Shown: positions 14,528 to 23,426, numbered from the stretch's first letter. The stretch: 63,617 bases of DNA from Pseudomonas asturiensis (GCF_900143095.1 NZ_FRDA01000007.1:1-63617), one strand, 5' to 3'. Numbers and translations: made by a program. The notes: generated by a model not told the origin, from the sequence alone.

Positions 14528-17020
14528 GTGTCCACCACACCTCAGCCTGCGATCCCTCCCGAAGATGAAAAGAGTCTGTTGGTCCTGCTGCTGGGTCTGG
14601 CCTGGCAGCTCTTGCTGTTAATCGGGCCAGCCGCGCTGGTCACGATGTTGCCGCCCTGGCAGGGTTTTCTTATCGTGCTCAGTCTGGCCGCGCTGAGCGG
14701 GCTGTGTGTATGGGCTGGCTGGAAAGGCGCAGCCAACCAGATCACTCCCTTGGGTGCCAGCGCCATGATCGGTCTGGGGCTGAGTCTGGGCCGCGTGCTG
14801 CCCAATTACTGGAATGTGCCCATCGCCCTGTTCACCGTCGTGTTCGGCCTGAACCTGCTTCAGAAATGGGAACGCAAACTGGGCATTGCCGAGCCATCCG
14901 ACGGCGAAAAGGCAGGTGCGAACACGCCATCACCCCCTCGTCAGCGCAGCCATGAAACGAGCAGCAGCGCCTGGGGAGGCCAGGAGCCGGAACGCACGCC
15001 CGAAGGCGAACCGATTCGCGTCTTCAACATGGGCGAAATCGCCATGGGCGGGCCGGTCTACGTGGACTATCTGTTTCCCGACGGCGTGTTGCTGCAAGGG
15101 CTCGGTTCTTCGGCCCGGTTTTCCAGCGACGGTCGCTACTTCGCCGCCACCGTGCCGTCCAGGCAGCAATGGGGCCTGGTCATTCTCGACCGTCAGATGC
15201 GCCGGGTGTATCACTGTGACAACGACGTGTTCTGGGAACTGGACGCGTTCAGCGAGACCGATCTGAGCGGGCGCATCAGTCCGCTGGTAGACAACCGGGC
15301 CTCCACAATCAACCTGCAGGAATTACTCAAGACAGCCCGAGTCGTGGACATGATGTCGATCGTGGATATCTGGATCGAGCCCTCGGCATTGCCTCAGGAC
15401 GCCGCCGCCGAGCGGATAGAACGCAACGGGCCGCACGACCGACATCGCATAGAAGGCCATTTGCGAATGCCCGCCAGTCTGCGCGATCTGGAACAACCAC
15501 TGGACGCCCTGCGCTACCCGGCTTATCAATTGAGCCTCGACGGCCGGGAAACTGATCTGTTTTTCTACGCGGACGCCTCGATCATCTGGCGTGCGGACGG
15601 CAAGGCGCTGTGTGTCATGGCGCAACAGGCCAGTGACGAGCAGACGAAATACTGGTGCTGGGAAAGCAAAACCGGCTGGCACGCACTGCCCGAGCCTTGG
15701 GTGATCAGCAACCGGGAAATCTCGCTCAACTGGAACCGACCGCTGGCGCTGGACGAGCAGCACCTGCGCATCGAAGGCTATCTGGCTTTTGAGTGCCCTG
15801 ATCGTGGCCGCTATGGCTACAGCCTGCGTTGCATTCACAGCGACACGGAAATACAGACCGGGCACGACGCTCAGGGCCGTTTGCGAAGCGGGCAACGAGA
15901 GCTGACCGGTATTCGTCTGGTCGTTCCACTGACTGGCAATGGCGAACGCGGCGCAAGCCGTATCGAGTCCGGGCTGTTGCTGGATGATCAGCGCGCCCGG
16001 CTGACCTGGCAGATGGATAACAAAACCGATCAGGGCGGCTACCACTGCCAGATTGCGGAGTGGGAACTGCCGGGGCTGTGGCTGCTTGATCACCGGGTTT
16101 CGGACTGTAAACGTTATCTGGCGCTGATCCCGTTCACCGAATACCCGGCCAGCGCAGGTAACGTGGTGGTCATCGATGTACTCAAGCGCCGTCGCCTCGA
16201 AGGCCCTCCTATGGAGGTGGTTCACCTGATGGACCTGCGCGAAGGCACACTCTCGGTCGTCACAGTGTCCGGCCGGCTGACGGATACCTGCGAAAGCACG
16301 GCCTTGCAGCGTTATGACCAACCTGCGCCCCCCGTCGGGCAAGCGGCAGGGTTTTGCGATAACCGCGAAGGCTCTCGCCCGTACTACCAGACAGTCGAAC
16401 TGAAAATCGGCAGCGAAGCCCTGCACATGCTGCCGCAATGGCGGACAGTACACACACCTCAGGCCGCCACGGCGGATGGAGATTTCCTTCAACCCGCACC
16501 GGACAACCATGACGCGGCCTGGCTATTCGGCAGCGAGACCGAGTACGCCGACAGCTGGATGCGCATCGGTACAGCTCGCCTGGGCGGTCATCTGTTGACG
16601 GCGTCAGGTTGTGCCATCAAGGACCTCGCACCGTCCATGATCTGGTCACCCGACGCGCGTTACCTGGCCCTCACCCGCTTGCACGTCGATCCGCAAAGCC
16701 GCTGGGAGCTGTTGCTGCTGGATGTGCAACAACGCACGTTGCGCACTTCTCCCTACTCACCGGGCAACCGGCCGCAGTTCGAAAGCTTCGACAACGGGAA
16801 GCTCAAGATGCGAGCGTTCGAGCGGGACTGGGATTCGGAGGTTTATACGGACAAAGGCCGCGTCAGCTCGACGAGCCTGGCCAGCTTGCTAAAGCTACCG
16901 GCGGTGGCGTTGGTCGAGCAGGACGGCATCTGGCTGATGCCGGGGCAGGAAGCCGAGGCCCCCTTGTGGCGAGCGCTGGAAAAAACGCCACTGCGTGTTC
17001 AGTCGACGGGTTGTGTCTGA
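14528..17020 (+). CDS. Membrane-anchored protein with propeller-like repeats, unknown function
   Basis: This 830-aa protein belongs to no family I recognise. Residues about 10-110 hold three or four hydrophobic helices (LLVLLLGLAWQLLLLIG, FLIVLSLAALSGLCVWAG, ALFTVVFGLNLL). A polar linker follows, then about 700 residues of soluble, tryptophan-rich sequence with motifs like those of TolB/WD propeller blades: ARFSSDGRYFAA, IIWRADGKALCV and IWSPDARYLAL. The start is taken as GTG 14528, eight bases after CAGGCGA; an in-frame GTG at 14495 has no better site. It is a single-gene unit, not obviously tied to the purine genes. A scaffold or sensor role at the inner membrane is possible but is a guess. 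Confidence 0.7.
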   Translation: MSTTPQPAIPPEDEKSLLVLLLGLAWQLLLLIGPAALVTMLPPWQGFLIVLSLAALSGLCVWAGWKGAANQITPLGASAMIGLGLSLGRVLPNYWNVPIALFTVVFGLNLLQKWERKLGIAEPSDGEKAGANTPSPPRQRSHETSSSAWGGQEPERTPEGEPIRVFNMGEIAMGGPVYVDYLFPDGVLLQGLGSSARFSSDGRYFAATVPSRQQWGLVILDRQMRRVYHCDNDVFWELDAFSETDLSGRISPLVDNRASTINLQELLKTARVVDMMSIVDIWIEPSALPQDAAAERIERNGPHDRHRIEGHLRMPASLRDLEQPLDALRYPAYQLSLDGRETDLFFYADASIIWRADGKALCVMAQQASDEQTKYWCWESKTGWHALPEPWVISNREISLNWNRPLALDEQHLRIEGYLAFECPDRGRYGYSLRCIHSDTEIQTGHDAQGRLRSGQRELTGIRLVVPLTGNGERGASRIESGLLLDDQRARLTWQMDNKTDQGGYHCQIAEWELPGLWLLDHRVSDCKRYLALIPFTEYPASAGNVVVIDVLKRRRLEGPPMEVVHLMDLREGTLSVVTVSGRLTDTCESTALQRYDQPAPPVGQAAGFCDNREGSRPYYQTVELKIGSEALHMLPQWRTVHTPQAATADGDFLQPAPDNHDAAWLFGSETEYADSWMRIGTARLGGHLLTASGCAIKDLAPSMIWSPDARYLALTRLHVDPQSRWELLLLDVQQRTLRTSPYSPGNRPQFESFDNGKLKMRAFERDWDSEVYTDKGRVSSTSLASLLKLPAVALVEQDGIWLMPGQEAEAPLWRALEKTPLRVQSTGCV

Positions 17021-17030
17021 AAGTCAGTCT

Positions 17031-17097
17031 TCGTGAGCAAGCTCACTCCCACAGGTTAAAATCGGTTTCGGCCAGTAGGAGCGGACTTGTCCGCGAA
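17031..17097. repeat. REP pair (REPIN-like)
   Basis: Two Pseudomonas REP units lie in opposite orientation: 17031-17052 (TCGTGAGCAAGCTCACTCCC plus AC) and 17075-17097, 22 bases apart. The second is the exact complement of the unit at 63558-63580. They fill the space between the propeller protein and the convergent chaA. Confidence 0.8.
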
Positions 17098-17133
17098 GGA
17101 GTCGGTGTGTTCAGTCGAAGGAGCCCCGATCCC

Positions 17134-18225
17134 TCAAAGCCCCAGGCACGACAACATGATGAACGTCGCGAACAGCACGAAGTGGGTCATGCCTTCAATG
17201 GCGTTGGTTTCGCCGTCGTTCAGATTGATCGCGCTGACCAGCAGGGTGATCAGGATCATCACGGTCTGCACCGGCGTCATGGCCATCTGGAAAGGCTGGC
17301 CGCTGTAGAGTGCCATGGCTTCCATCACCGGGACGGTCAGGATCACCGTCGACAGCGATGCACCCAGGGCGATGTTGACCACCGACTGCATGCGGTTGGC
17401 CAGCGCCGCACGTAATGCGGTGAGGATTTCGGGCGAGGCGGAAATCGCCGCGACCAGAATCGCGGTCATCACCGGCGGTGCACCCGTACCTTCAAGGCCC
17501 AGGTCGACGGTCTTGGACATGACCTCCGCAAGCGCACCGATCACCACAACCCCCACCACCAGCGTGGCGATGGAGCGCGTCAGGTTGATGGGCTCTGCGG
17601 TTTCTTCAGGCTGATCCTTGCGCTTCTTCTTGTCCGGGTAGCTGTAGCTGAAAAAATAGCTGTGTGGCCCGACCTGCATGCGCAGGAACACGGTATAGAG
17701 CAGGACCATCGCGCCAATGGTGAACGCCGAATACAGCTTCCAGTTCGCCTCGGGAATGAACTCGGGCACCACCATGGACACGCCCATGGCGGTCATGATC
17801 ATCACGCTATAAGTGCGCGCCGAGTCATCGTTGTACGACTGCTCGCCGTGCTTGATGCCGCCCATCAACGCGGCCAGTCCGAGAATGCCGTTGATGTCGA
17901 GCATTACGGCGGAATAGATGGTGTCGCGTACCAGCGTCGGTGACGGCTCGTTGCTCATCATGATCGCCAGGATCACCACTTCGACCAGCACTGCCGACAA
18001 CGTGAGAATCATCGTGCCGTAAGGATCGCCGACTTTCTCGGCGAGCAGTTCAGCGTGATGCGCCACACGCAACGATGCGCAGACGATGAAGCCGACCAGC
18101 GCCAGACCGGCCACCAGGGCGACCGTCTGGCCATTGCCCAGCAGCGTGTGCTCCAGTGGATAGGCGATGAAGGTGGCGATGATCGCCAACAGTAAAAACT
18201 TTTCTTGCTTGAGCAGCGCGCCCAT
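17134..18225 (-). CDS. chaA: Calcium/proton antiporter ChaA
   Basis: This 363-aa cation antiporter of the CaCA superfamily exchanges Ca2+ (and Na+ or K+ in E. coli) for protons across the inner membrane. It has about 11 hydrophobic segments and the two family repeats with acidic cores: TLSAVLVEVVILAIMM near residue 85 and AAISASPEILTALRAA near residue 265. A charged cytosolic loop (PDKKKRKDQPEE) separates the halves. Length matches E. coli ChaA (366 aa). I chose ATG 18225, which follows GGGG by six bases; the frame stays open to an ATG at 18252 that lacks a ribosome-binding site. It is a single gene, divergent from fecBCDE. Confidence 0.9.
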   Translation of the reverse strand: MGALLKQEKFLLLAIIATFIAYPLEHTLLGNGQTVALVAGLALVGFIVCASLRVAHHAELLAEKVGDPYGTMILTLSAVLVEVVILAIMMSNEPSPTLVRDTIYSAVMLDINGILGLAALMGGIKHGEQSYNDDSARTYSVMIMTAMGVSMVVPEFIPEANWKLYSAFTIGAMVLLYTVFLRMQVGPHSYFFSYSYPDKKKRKDQPEETAEPINLTRSIATLVVGVVVIGALAEVMSKTVDLGLEGTGAPPVMTAILVAAISASPEILTALRAALANRMQSVVNIALGASLSTVILTVPVMEAMALYSGQPFQMAMTPVQTVMILITLLVSAINLNDGETNAIEGMTHFVLFATFIMLSCLGL

Positions 18226-18469
18226 TTTGTTCCCCAAACCCTTGCGACACATCGCCGCGGATGTATGTGAAGGTGTCTGTCATTGAAGCCGTTCAGAGTG
18301 CAGGGTGTGACAAAAGGTTTCAAAAAAAGACCCGAATGAGAATGGCACCCACGTGTAAATGACTTTTGATCCCGCCGTCACGATGTGAAATAGTGCCCGC
18401 CGTTTTCTTCGCGACCTTTCTGGCGCGTCTGTTTTCGCGATTTTGTTTCAGTCACAAAGGACATTCGCC

Positions 18470-19390
18470 ATGCGTGCTTTTCGACTCTCTCACCTGCTGG
18501 CCGGTAGCCTTTTAGCGGCGCTGGCCTGCGCAACCCAGGCTGCGCCCATCGACATCAATGACGGCCAGCACACGGTTCATTTGCCTGACACGCCCAAGCG
18601 CGTGGTGGTGCTGGAGTTTTCCTTCCTCGACAGTCTGGCCTCGGTCGGCGTGACGCCTGTGGGCGCTGCTGACGATGGCGACGCCAACCGCGTACTGCCC
18701 AAGGCGCGCAAGGCCGTGGGGGAGTGGCAGTCGGTGGGCCTGCGCTCACAGCCCAATATCGAGGTCATCGCCCGCCTCAAGCCGGACCTGATCATTGCCG
18801 ACCTGGGTCGACATCAGGCGCTCTACAACGATCTGGCCAGCCTGGCGCCCACGCTGATGTTGCCGTCGCGTGGCGAAGACTACGAAGGCAGCCTGAAATC
18901 CGCCGAACTGATCGGCACGGCGCTGGGTAAAGGCCCGCAGATGCAGGCGCGTATCGCTGAAAACCGTGAGCACCTGAAAGCCGTCGCCGCGCAAATCCCG
19001 GCCGATACAAAAGTGCTGTTCGGTGTTGCCCGTGAAGACAGCTTCTCGGTACACGGCCCGCACGCTTACGCGGGCAGCGTATTGAAGGCCATCGGCTTGC
19101 AGGTGCCTGAAGTGCGCAAGAACGCAGCGCCAACCGAGTTCGTCAGTCTTGAACAGTTGCTGGCGCTGGACCCGGACTGGCTGCTCGTCGGCCACTATCG
19201 TCGCCCAAGCCTGGTAGACAGCTGGAGCAAGCAGCCGCTGTGGCAGGTATTGAGTGCCGTGCGTAACCAGCACGTAGCCGAAGTGGATGGCGACAGTTGG
19301 GCGCGCAATCGCGGGATCATGGCGTCCGAGCAGATTGCCGATGACGCGCTTGCCGTGCTCAAGGGCGGCAAGGCCGTGATCAATCCGTAA
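18470..19390 (+). CDS. fecB: Ferric dicitrate ABC transporter, periplasmic binding protein FecB
   Basis: This 306-aa periplasmic iron-citrate binding protein has a signal peptide (MRAFRLSHLLAGSLLAALAC, cleavage after ATQA near residue 24). It then runs collinear with E. coli FecB: RVVVLEFSFLDSLASVGV, GAADDGDANRVLPKA, IEVIARLKPDLIIADLGRH and LLVGHYRRPSLV. ATG 18470 follows AAGGAC by eight bases; upstream in-frame codons lack a site. It is the first gene of a fecBCDE operon: its TAA is followed directly by the fecC ATG. No fecA receptor or fecIR regulator is in the window, so outer-membrane uptake must depend on a gene elsewhere. Confidence 0.92.
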   Translation: MRAFRLSHLLAGSLLAALACATQAAPIDINDGQHTVHLPDTPKRVVVLEFSFLDSLASVGVTPVGAADDGDANRVLPKARKAVGEWQSVGLRSQPNIEVIARLKPDLIIADLGRHQALYNDLASLAPTLMLPSRGEDYEGSLKSAELIGTALGKGPQMQARIAENREHLKAVAAQIPADTKVLFGVAREDSFSVHGPHAYAGSVLKAIGLQVPEVRKNAAPTEFVSLEQLLALDPDWLLVGHYRRPSLVDSWSKQPLWQVLSAVRNQHVAEVDGDSWARNRGIMASEQIADDALAVLKGGKAVINP

Positions 19391-20380
19391 ATGCGCCGCT
19401 GGCTGATGGCGAGCGTGATCGCCGCGAGTTGCCTGGGCCTGTTCTGGATGTCGCTGTTCGCCCTGTCGCCCTTCACCATCCGGCAGATCGACGCCTGGAA
19501 CGGGCTGTTCACGCTGGGTCGCGAGGGCGGCAACATCGCCTACATCGTCGCGCAACTGCGCGTGCCGCGTGCGTTGTGCGCGGCGCTGGTCGGTGCCTGC
19601 CTGGGCGTGGCCGGGGCATTGATGCAAGGCATCACCCGCAATCGACTGGCCTCGCCTTCTCTGTTCGGTGTGACCGCTGGCGCGGCGCTGGGCCTGGCAC
19701 TGTTCTCGACAGGTTTGATTGCCCTGCCCTTTCCCGGCGGCGCACTGTTGATGACGTGCCTGGGTGGCGCGCTGGCCTGGATTACCGTGTTCAGCCTCGG
19801 TGGGGCGTGGTCACCGGCGACGTCCCAGGGGCGACTGGTGCTGGCCGGCGTGGCGGTGGCTGCACTGTGCGCGGCGCTGACCCGGCTGACGGTGATTCTC
19901 GTTGAAGCGCAGGCGCAAAGTGTTCTGAACTGGCTGGCCGGCTCGCTGGCCAACGTCGGCACCGAACAACTGCAACTGCTATGGCCCTGCACGCTGATCG
20001 GCGTCGTGCTGGCGATTGCCTGTGCGCCACGTCTGAACCTGATCAACCTCGGCGAAGACGCCGCCCGTTCGCTGGGCGTGCGTATCGGCGCGCTGCGTCT
20101 GCTGGTGTTCGTGGTCAGCCTGGTGCTGGTCGGAGCCAGTGTCTGCGCCGTCGGCCCCATCGGCTTTGTCGGCCTGATCGCGCCGAACATCGCCCGCCAA
20201 TGGCTGGGCAACGATTACCGCTGGCTGATCCCGGTCAGTGCCGGACTGGGTGCCGCAATTGTGCTGGCATCCGACCTGATCAGCCGCGCCGTGGCGTTCC
20301 CGGTCGAGACGCCGGCAGGCGTGGTGACGGCATTGATCGGCGCGCCTTTCTTTCTGTTTATGGCGAGGCGCGCGTTATGA
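19391..20380 (+). CDS. fecC: Ferric dicitrate ABC transporter permease FecC
   Basis: This 329-aa permease of the FecCD/BtuC family spans the inner membrane about nine to ten times. Family markers are LRVPRALCAALVGACLGVAG-type sequence near residue 55, the NRLASPSLFGVTAGAALGL block, and the coupling-helix region VGPIGFVGLIAPNIARQWLG near residue 260. It starts on the base after the fecB stop and its TGA overlaps the ATG of fecD, so the three genes are translationally linked. Confidence 0.92.
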   Translation: MRRWLMASVIAASCLGLFWMSLFALSPFTIRQIDAWNGLFTLGREGGNIAYIVAQLRVPRALCAALVGACLGVAGALMQGITRNRLASPSLFGVTAGAALGLALFSTGLIALPFPGGALLMTCLGGALAWITVFSLGGAWSPATSQGRLVLAGVAVAALCAALTRLTVILVEAQAQSVLNWLAGSLANVGTEQLQLLWPCTLIGVVLAIACAPRLNLINLGEDAARSLGVRIGALRLLVFVVSLVLVGASVCAVGPIGFVGLIAPNIARQWLGNDYRWLIPVSAGLGAAIVLASDLISRAVAFPVETPAGVVTALIGAPFFLFMARRAL

Positions 20381-21345
20381 GTCGGCCGCGCTCAAGACTG
20401 CTGATTCTGATCGGCCTGTTGCTGCTGGCGCTGCTGCTGAGCCTGAGCGCGGGTACGGTCTGGCTGACACCCGGCGCGGTGCTCGACCATTTGATCGCCC
20501 ACGACAGCAAAGACTTCGAAGTCTGGAATCACCGATTGCCACGCGGCCTGATCGCGGTGGTGACTGGCTGTGCATTCGGTCTTGCTGGCGCCATCGTACA
20601 GGGCGTGATCCGCAACCCGCTGGCCTCACCGGAAATCCTCGGCGTGACGCAAGGCGCGGGACTTGCGCTGACCATCGCGATCATCGGTTTCCCGCACTTG
20701 CCGGTGTCTGCGCTGCCATTCGTGGCGTGCCTGGGCGGTGCGGGTGGCGCGCTGTTGCTCGCGCTGTACAACACCGGCGTGCAATTTTCCGGGGTGCGTT
20801 TCGCGCTGTCGGGGGTGGCCATCGCGGTCACGTTATCGAGCATCACCGAGTTTCTGATTCTGTCCAACCCGCTGGACATCAACACCGCATTACTCGCGCT
20901 GACCGGCAGCCTGTGGAGCCGTAACTGGCATCACGTGCTGCTGGCCTCGCCGTTGCTGATACTGATCCCTGTCACATTGTTGCTGGCCAAGCCGCTGAAC
21001 CTGATCGGCCTGGGGGATGAAGCGGCGCAAAGCCTGGGCACGGGGCTCAAGCGCACGCGCTGGCTGGCGATGGGCAGCGCGGTACTGCTGACCAGTCTGG
21101 GCGTCGGGATCATCGGCCCGATCAGTTTCGTCGGGCTGGTCGCACCGCACATGGCCCGCCGACTGGTGGGCGGTCATCATCAATACCTGTTGCCCGCCTC
21201 CATGGTGCTGGGCGCACTGCTGCTGGTGCTGGCCGACACCCTCGGCCGGACGCTGATCGCGCCCAGCGAGATCCCGGCCGGGATTCTCACGGCGGTGATC
21301 GGCGCACCCTATTTCCTGTGGCTGCTGGCCCGATTCAAAGGTTGA
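20377..21345 (+). CDS. fecD: Ferric dicitrate ABC transporter permease FecD
   Basis: This 322-aa second permease of the FecCD family pairs with FecC. It has RLPRGLIAVVTGCAFGLAGA near residue 50, RNPLASPEILGVTQGAG, and the ATPase-contact motif IGPISFVGLVAPHMARRLVG near residue 250. I start it at ATG 20377, which overlaps the fecC TGA (ATGA); the reading frame is open far upstream inside fecC, but homology begins here. fecE follows after four bases. Confidence 0.92.
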   Translation: MSRPRSRLLILIGLLLLALLLSLSAGTVWLTPGAVLDHLIAHDSKDFEVWNHRLPRGLIAVVTGCAFGLAGAIVQGVIRNPLASPEILGVTQGAGLALTIAIIGFPHLPVSALPFVACLGGAGGALLLALYNTGVQFSGVRFALSGVAIAVTLSSITEFLILSNPLDINTALLALTGSLWSRNWHHVLLASPLLILIPVTLLLAKPLNLIGLGDEAAQSLGTGLKRTRWLAMGSAVLLTSLGVGIIGPISFVGLVAPHMARRLVGGHHQYLLPASMVLGALLLVLADTLGRTLIAPSEIPAGILTAVIGAPYFLWLLARFKG

Positions 21346-21349
21346 TCCC

Positions 21350-22141
21350 ATGAGCATTCTTCAGGCACAGCAACTCGACATCGGCTACGGCTCAACGCGC
21401 ATCGTGCAGAACCTGTCGTTCAGCCCGCCACCCGGCAAGGTCACGGCGCTGATCGGCCCCAACGGATGTGGCAAATCCACCTTGCTCAAGGCGTTCGCAC
21501 GCATTCTCACGCCGCAGTCGGGTAGCCTGAGTCTGGATGGCACGTCCTACCGTGATCTGTCGGCGCGGGATCTGGCGCGCAAAGTAGCCTTTTTGCCCCA
21601 GGTGCTGCCCATTCCCGAAGGCGTCAGCGTGCGCCAGCTGGTTGCCTACGGCCGCAGCCCGCACAACAGTTTGTGGGGTCGGTTGAGCGGCACGGATCAG
21701 CACAGTGTCGAGCAGGCCCTGCGACGCATGGAGCTGGACACCCTCGCCGACCGGCCGCTGTCCGACCTGTCCGGCGGGCAACGCCAGCGCGCATGGCTTG
21801 CGATGATTCTGGCGCAGGATGCCGCCATCGTGCTGCTCGACGAGCCGACCACGTATCTGGACATCAGCCATCAGGTCGAGCTGCTGGACCTGATGCGTGC
21901 CCTCAGCGCCGAGGGCAAGACGGTCATCACCGTGCTGCATGACATCAACCAGGCCTGCCGTTATGCCGACCATCTGGCGGTCATGCAGGCCGGGCAACTG
22001 GTCGCCAGCGGCGCACCCGGCGACGTGCTGGATGCCGAACTGGTGTGCCGCGTGTTCGATGTCCAGGTGCAGATCATGCGTGAGCCGGTAGCAGGCACGC
22101 CCATGTGCATCGTCGAGCGCAGCACGCGCTGCACCAGTTAG
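21350..22141 (+). CDS. fecE: Ferric dicitrate ABC transporter ATPase FecE
   Basis: This 263-aa ABC ATPase powers the FecCD channel. Motifs: Walker A GPNGCGKSTLL near residue 38, Q-loop LPQVLPIPEGV, signature LSGGQRQRAW near residue 138, Walker B IVLLDEPTTYLD and the switch histidine in VLHDINQA. It closely matches E. coli FecE, including the distinctive YGRSPHNSLWGRLSG segment and a C-terminal REPVAGTPMCIVER. It is the last gene of the operon; no terminator hairpin is evident between its stop and the BMP-binding-protein gene 150 bases on. Confidence 0.92.
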   Translation: MSILQAQQLDIGYGSTRIVQNLSFSPPPGKVTALIGPNGCGKSTLLKAFARILTPQSGSLSLDGTSYRDLSARDLARKVAFLPQVLPIPEGVSVRQLVAYGRSPHNSLWGRLSGTDQHSVEQALRRMELDTLADRPLSDLSGGQRQRAWLAMILAQDAAIVLLDEPTTYLDISHQVELLDLMRALSAEGKTVITVLHDINQACRYADHLAVMQAGQLVASGAPGDVLDAELVCRVFDVQVQIMREPVAGTPMCIVERSTRCTS

Positions 22142-22230
22142 CGGCGAAGTGCCTGTTTCCTGCACCGTCGCGCTGCATGGATCGTTGGGTTAAACAGCCC
22201 GCAGCACGTCTGCGCTATAACTTGTCTTTA

Positions 22231-22242
22231 TGGTCAGTTTTT
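22231..22242 (-). promoter_or_regulatory. Shared 12-base motif upstream of the BMP binding protein
   Basis: TGGTCAGTTTTT is the exact complement of the motif at 12952-12963. It forms the right half of an imperfect dyad (TTGTCTT-TA-TGGTCAG, 22222-22237) that resembles the E. coli RutR consensus TTGACCA-NN-TGGTCAA better on the right arm than on the left. A RutR-like regulator is encoded at 5809. Confidence 0.35.
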
Positions 22243-22291
22243 TGCATTGGCGGAGTATCCACTCCAACAAGACTGCAAGGAGCAAGACCCG

Positions 22292-23386
22292 ATGCACCTG
22301 ACCACCCCACGCCGTCCCCTGAAAAAACTGCTGTGCGCCATGACTGCTGTCGTCGGTCTGGGTGCAAGCCTGCTCGCCTCGGCAGCCGATCCGCTGAAAG
22401 TCGGCTTCGTCTACATCGGCCCTATCGGCGACCACGGCTGGACCTATCAGCACGAGCAGGGCCGCAAGGCGATGGTCGCAGCCCTGGGCGACAAGGTCAG
22501 CAGCAGCTACGTGGAAAACGTGCCTGAAGGCGCGGATGCCGAACGTGTCATCCGCAACATGGCCAAGGGCGGCTATGACCTGATCTTCAGCACGTCGTTT
22601 GGCTACATGAACCCGACCCTGAAAGTCGCCAAGCAGTTTCCCAAGGTGAAGTTTGAACACGCCACGGGTTACAAGCAGGACAAGAACATGGGCACCTACC
22701 TGGCCCGCACCTACGAAGGCCGTTACGTCGGTGGTTTCCTGGCCGCGAAGATGACCAAGACCAAGAAGATCGGCTACGTCGCGTCGTTCCCGATCCCGGA
22801 AGTGCTGCGCGACATCGACGCCATTCAGCTGGCACTGAACAAGTACAACCCCGGCACCGAGATCAAGGTGGTGTGGGTCAACTCCTGGTTCGATCCGGGC
22901 AAGGAAGCCGATGCGGCCAACGCGCTGATCGATCAGGGCGTGGACGTGGTGTTCCAGCACACCGACAGCCCGGCGCCGATTCAGACCGCCGAGCGTCGTG
23001 GCGTTTACGCCGTCGGCTACGCCTCGGACATGGCCCACTTCGGCCCCAAGGCGGTGCTCACGTCCATCGTCAACAACTGGGGGCCGCATTACATTCAGGC
23101 TGCCGAAGGCGTGCTTGCAGGCACCTGGAAGCCGCAGGATTACTGGGGTGGTCTGAAGGAAGGCACGGTTGAACTGCCGATCAGCGACATCGTGCCCGCC
23201 GACGTGAAGGCTGAAGCGCAGACGATCATCGCCAGCATCGAAAGCGGCGAATTTCATCCGTTCACCGGCCCGATCAAGGACCAGACCGGCACCGTGAAAA
23301 TCCCTGCCGGCGTGGTCGCGACCAATGCCGAGCTGGCGTCGATGAACTACTACGTCGAAGGCATCACGGCCGAATTGCCGAAGTAA
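22292..23386 (+). CDS. BMP-family ABC transporter substrate-binding protein
   Basis: This 364-aa periplasmic binding protein of the BMP/PnrA (Med) family binds purine nucleosides or related compounds in known members. It has a signal peptide with a twin-charge N-terminus (RRPLKK), a hydrophobic core and probable cleavage after ASA near residue 33; no lipobox cysteine is visible, unlike the lipoproteins of Gram-positive relatives. Family motifs are GPIGDHGWTYQHEQG, FSTSFGYMNPTLKVAKQFP and VDVVFQHTDSPAP. AGGAG lies 11 bases before ATG 22292. It is presumably the partner of the ATPase and permeases at 7620-11211, which have no binding protein next to them, though it is 11 kb away. Confidence 0.88.
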   Translation: MHLTTPRRPLKKLLCAMTAVVGLGASLLASAADPLKVGFVYIGPIGDHGWTYQHEQGRKAMVAALGDKVSSSYVENVPEGADAERVIRNMAKGGYDLIFSTSFGYMNPTLKVAKQFPKVKFEHATGYKQDKNMGTYLARTYEGRYVGGFLAAKMTKTKKIGYVASFPIPEVLRDIDAIQLALNKYNPGTEIKVVWVNSWFDPGKEADAANALIDQGVDVVFQHTDSPAPIQTAERRGVYAVGYASDMAHFGPKAVLTSIVNNWGPHYIQAAEGVLAGTWKPQDYWGGLKEGTVELPISDIVPADVKAEAQTIIASIESGEFHPFTGPIKDQTGTVKIPAGVVATNAELASMNYYVEGITAELPK

Positions 23387-23397
23387 TCTGCCTGAGG

Positions 23398-23426
23398 GAT
23401 CGCGTCCATACCCATAGGGCGCGATC
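23398..23426 (+). terminator. Hairpin between the BMP protein and oxygenase genes
   Basis: A 7-bp perfect stem (GATCGCG / CGCGATC) with a 15-base loop lies 11 bases after the binding-protein stop. It has no T-tract and could attenuate rather than end transcription before the next gene at 23461. Confidence 0.35.

Noticed and set aside
18334..18350. Fur box upstream of fecB (GAATGAGAATGGCACCC)
   Set aside because: Only the left part resembles the Fur consensus; the right arm does not match, so I do not list it as a site.
18342..18358. Sigma-54 promoter from the TGGCAC element upstream of fecB
   Set aside because: The -12 GC element is not at the correct distance; no TTGC follows.
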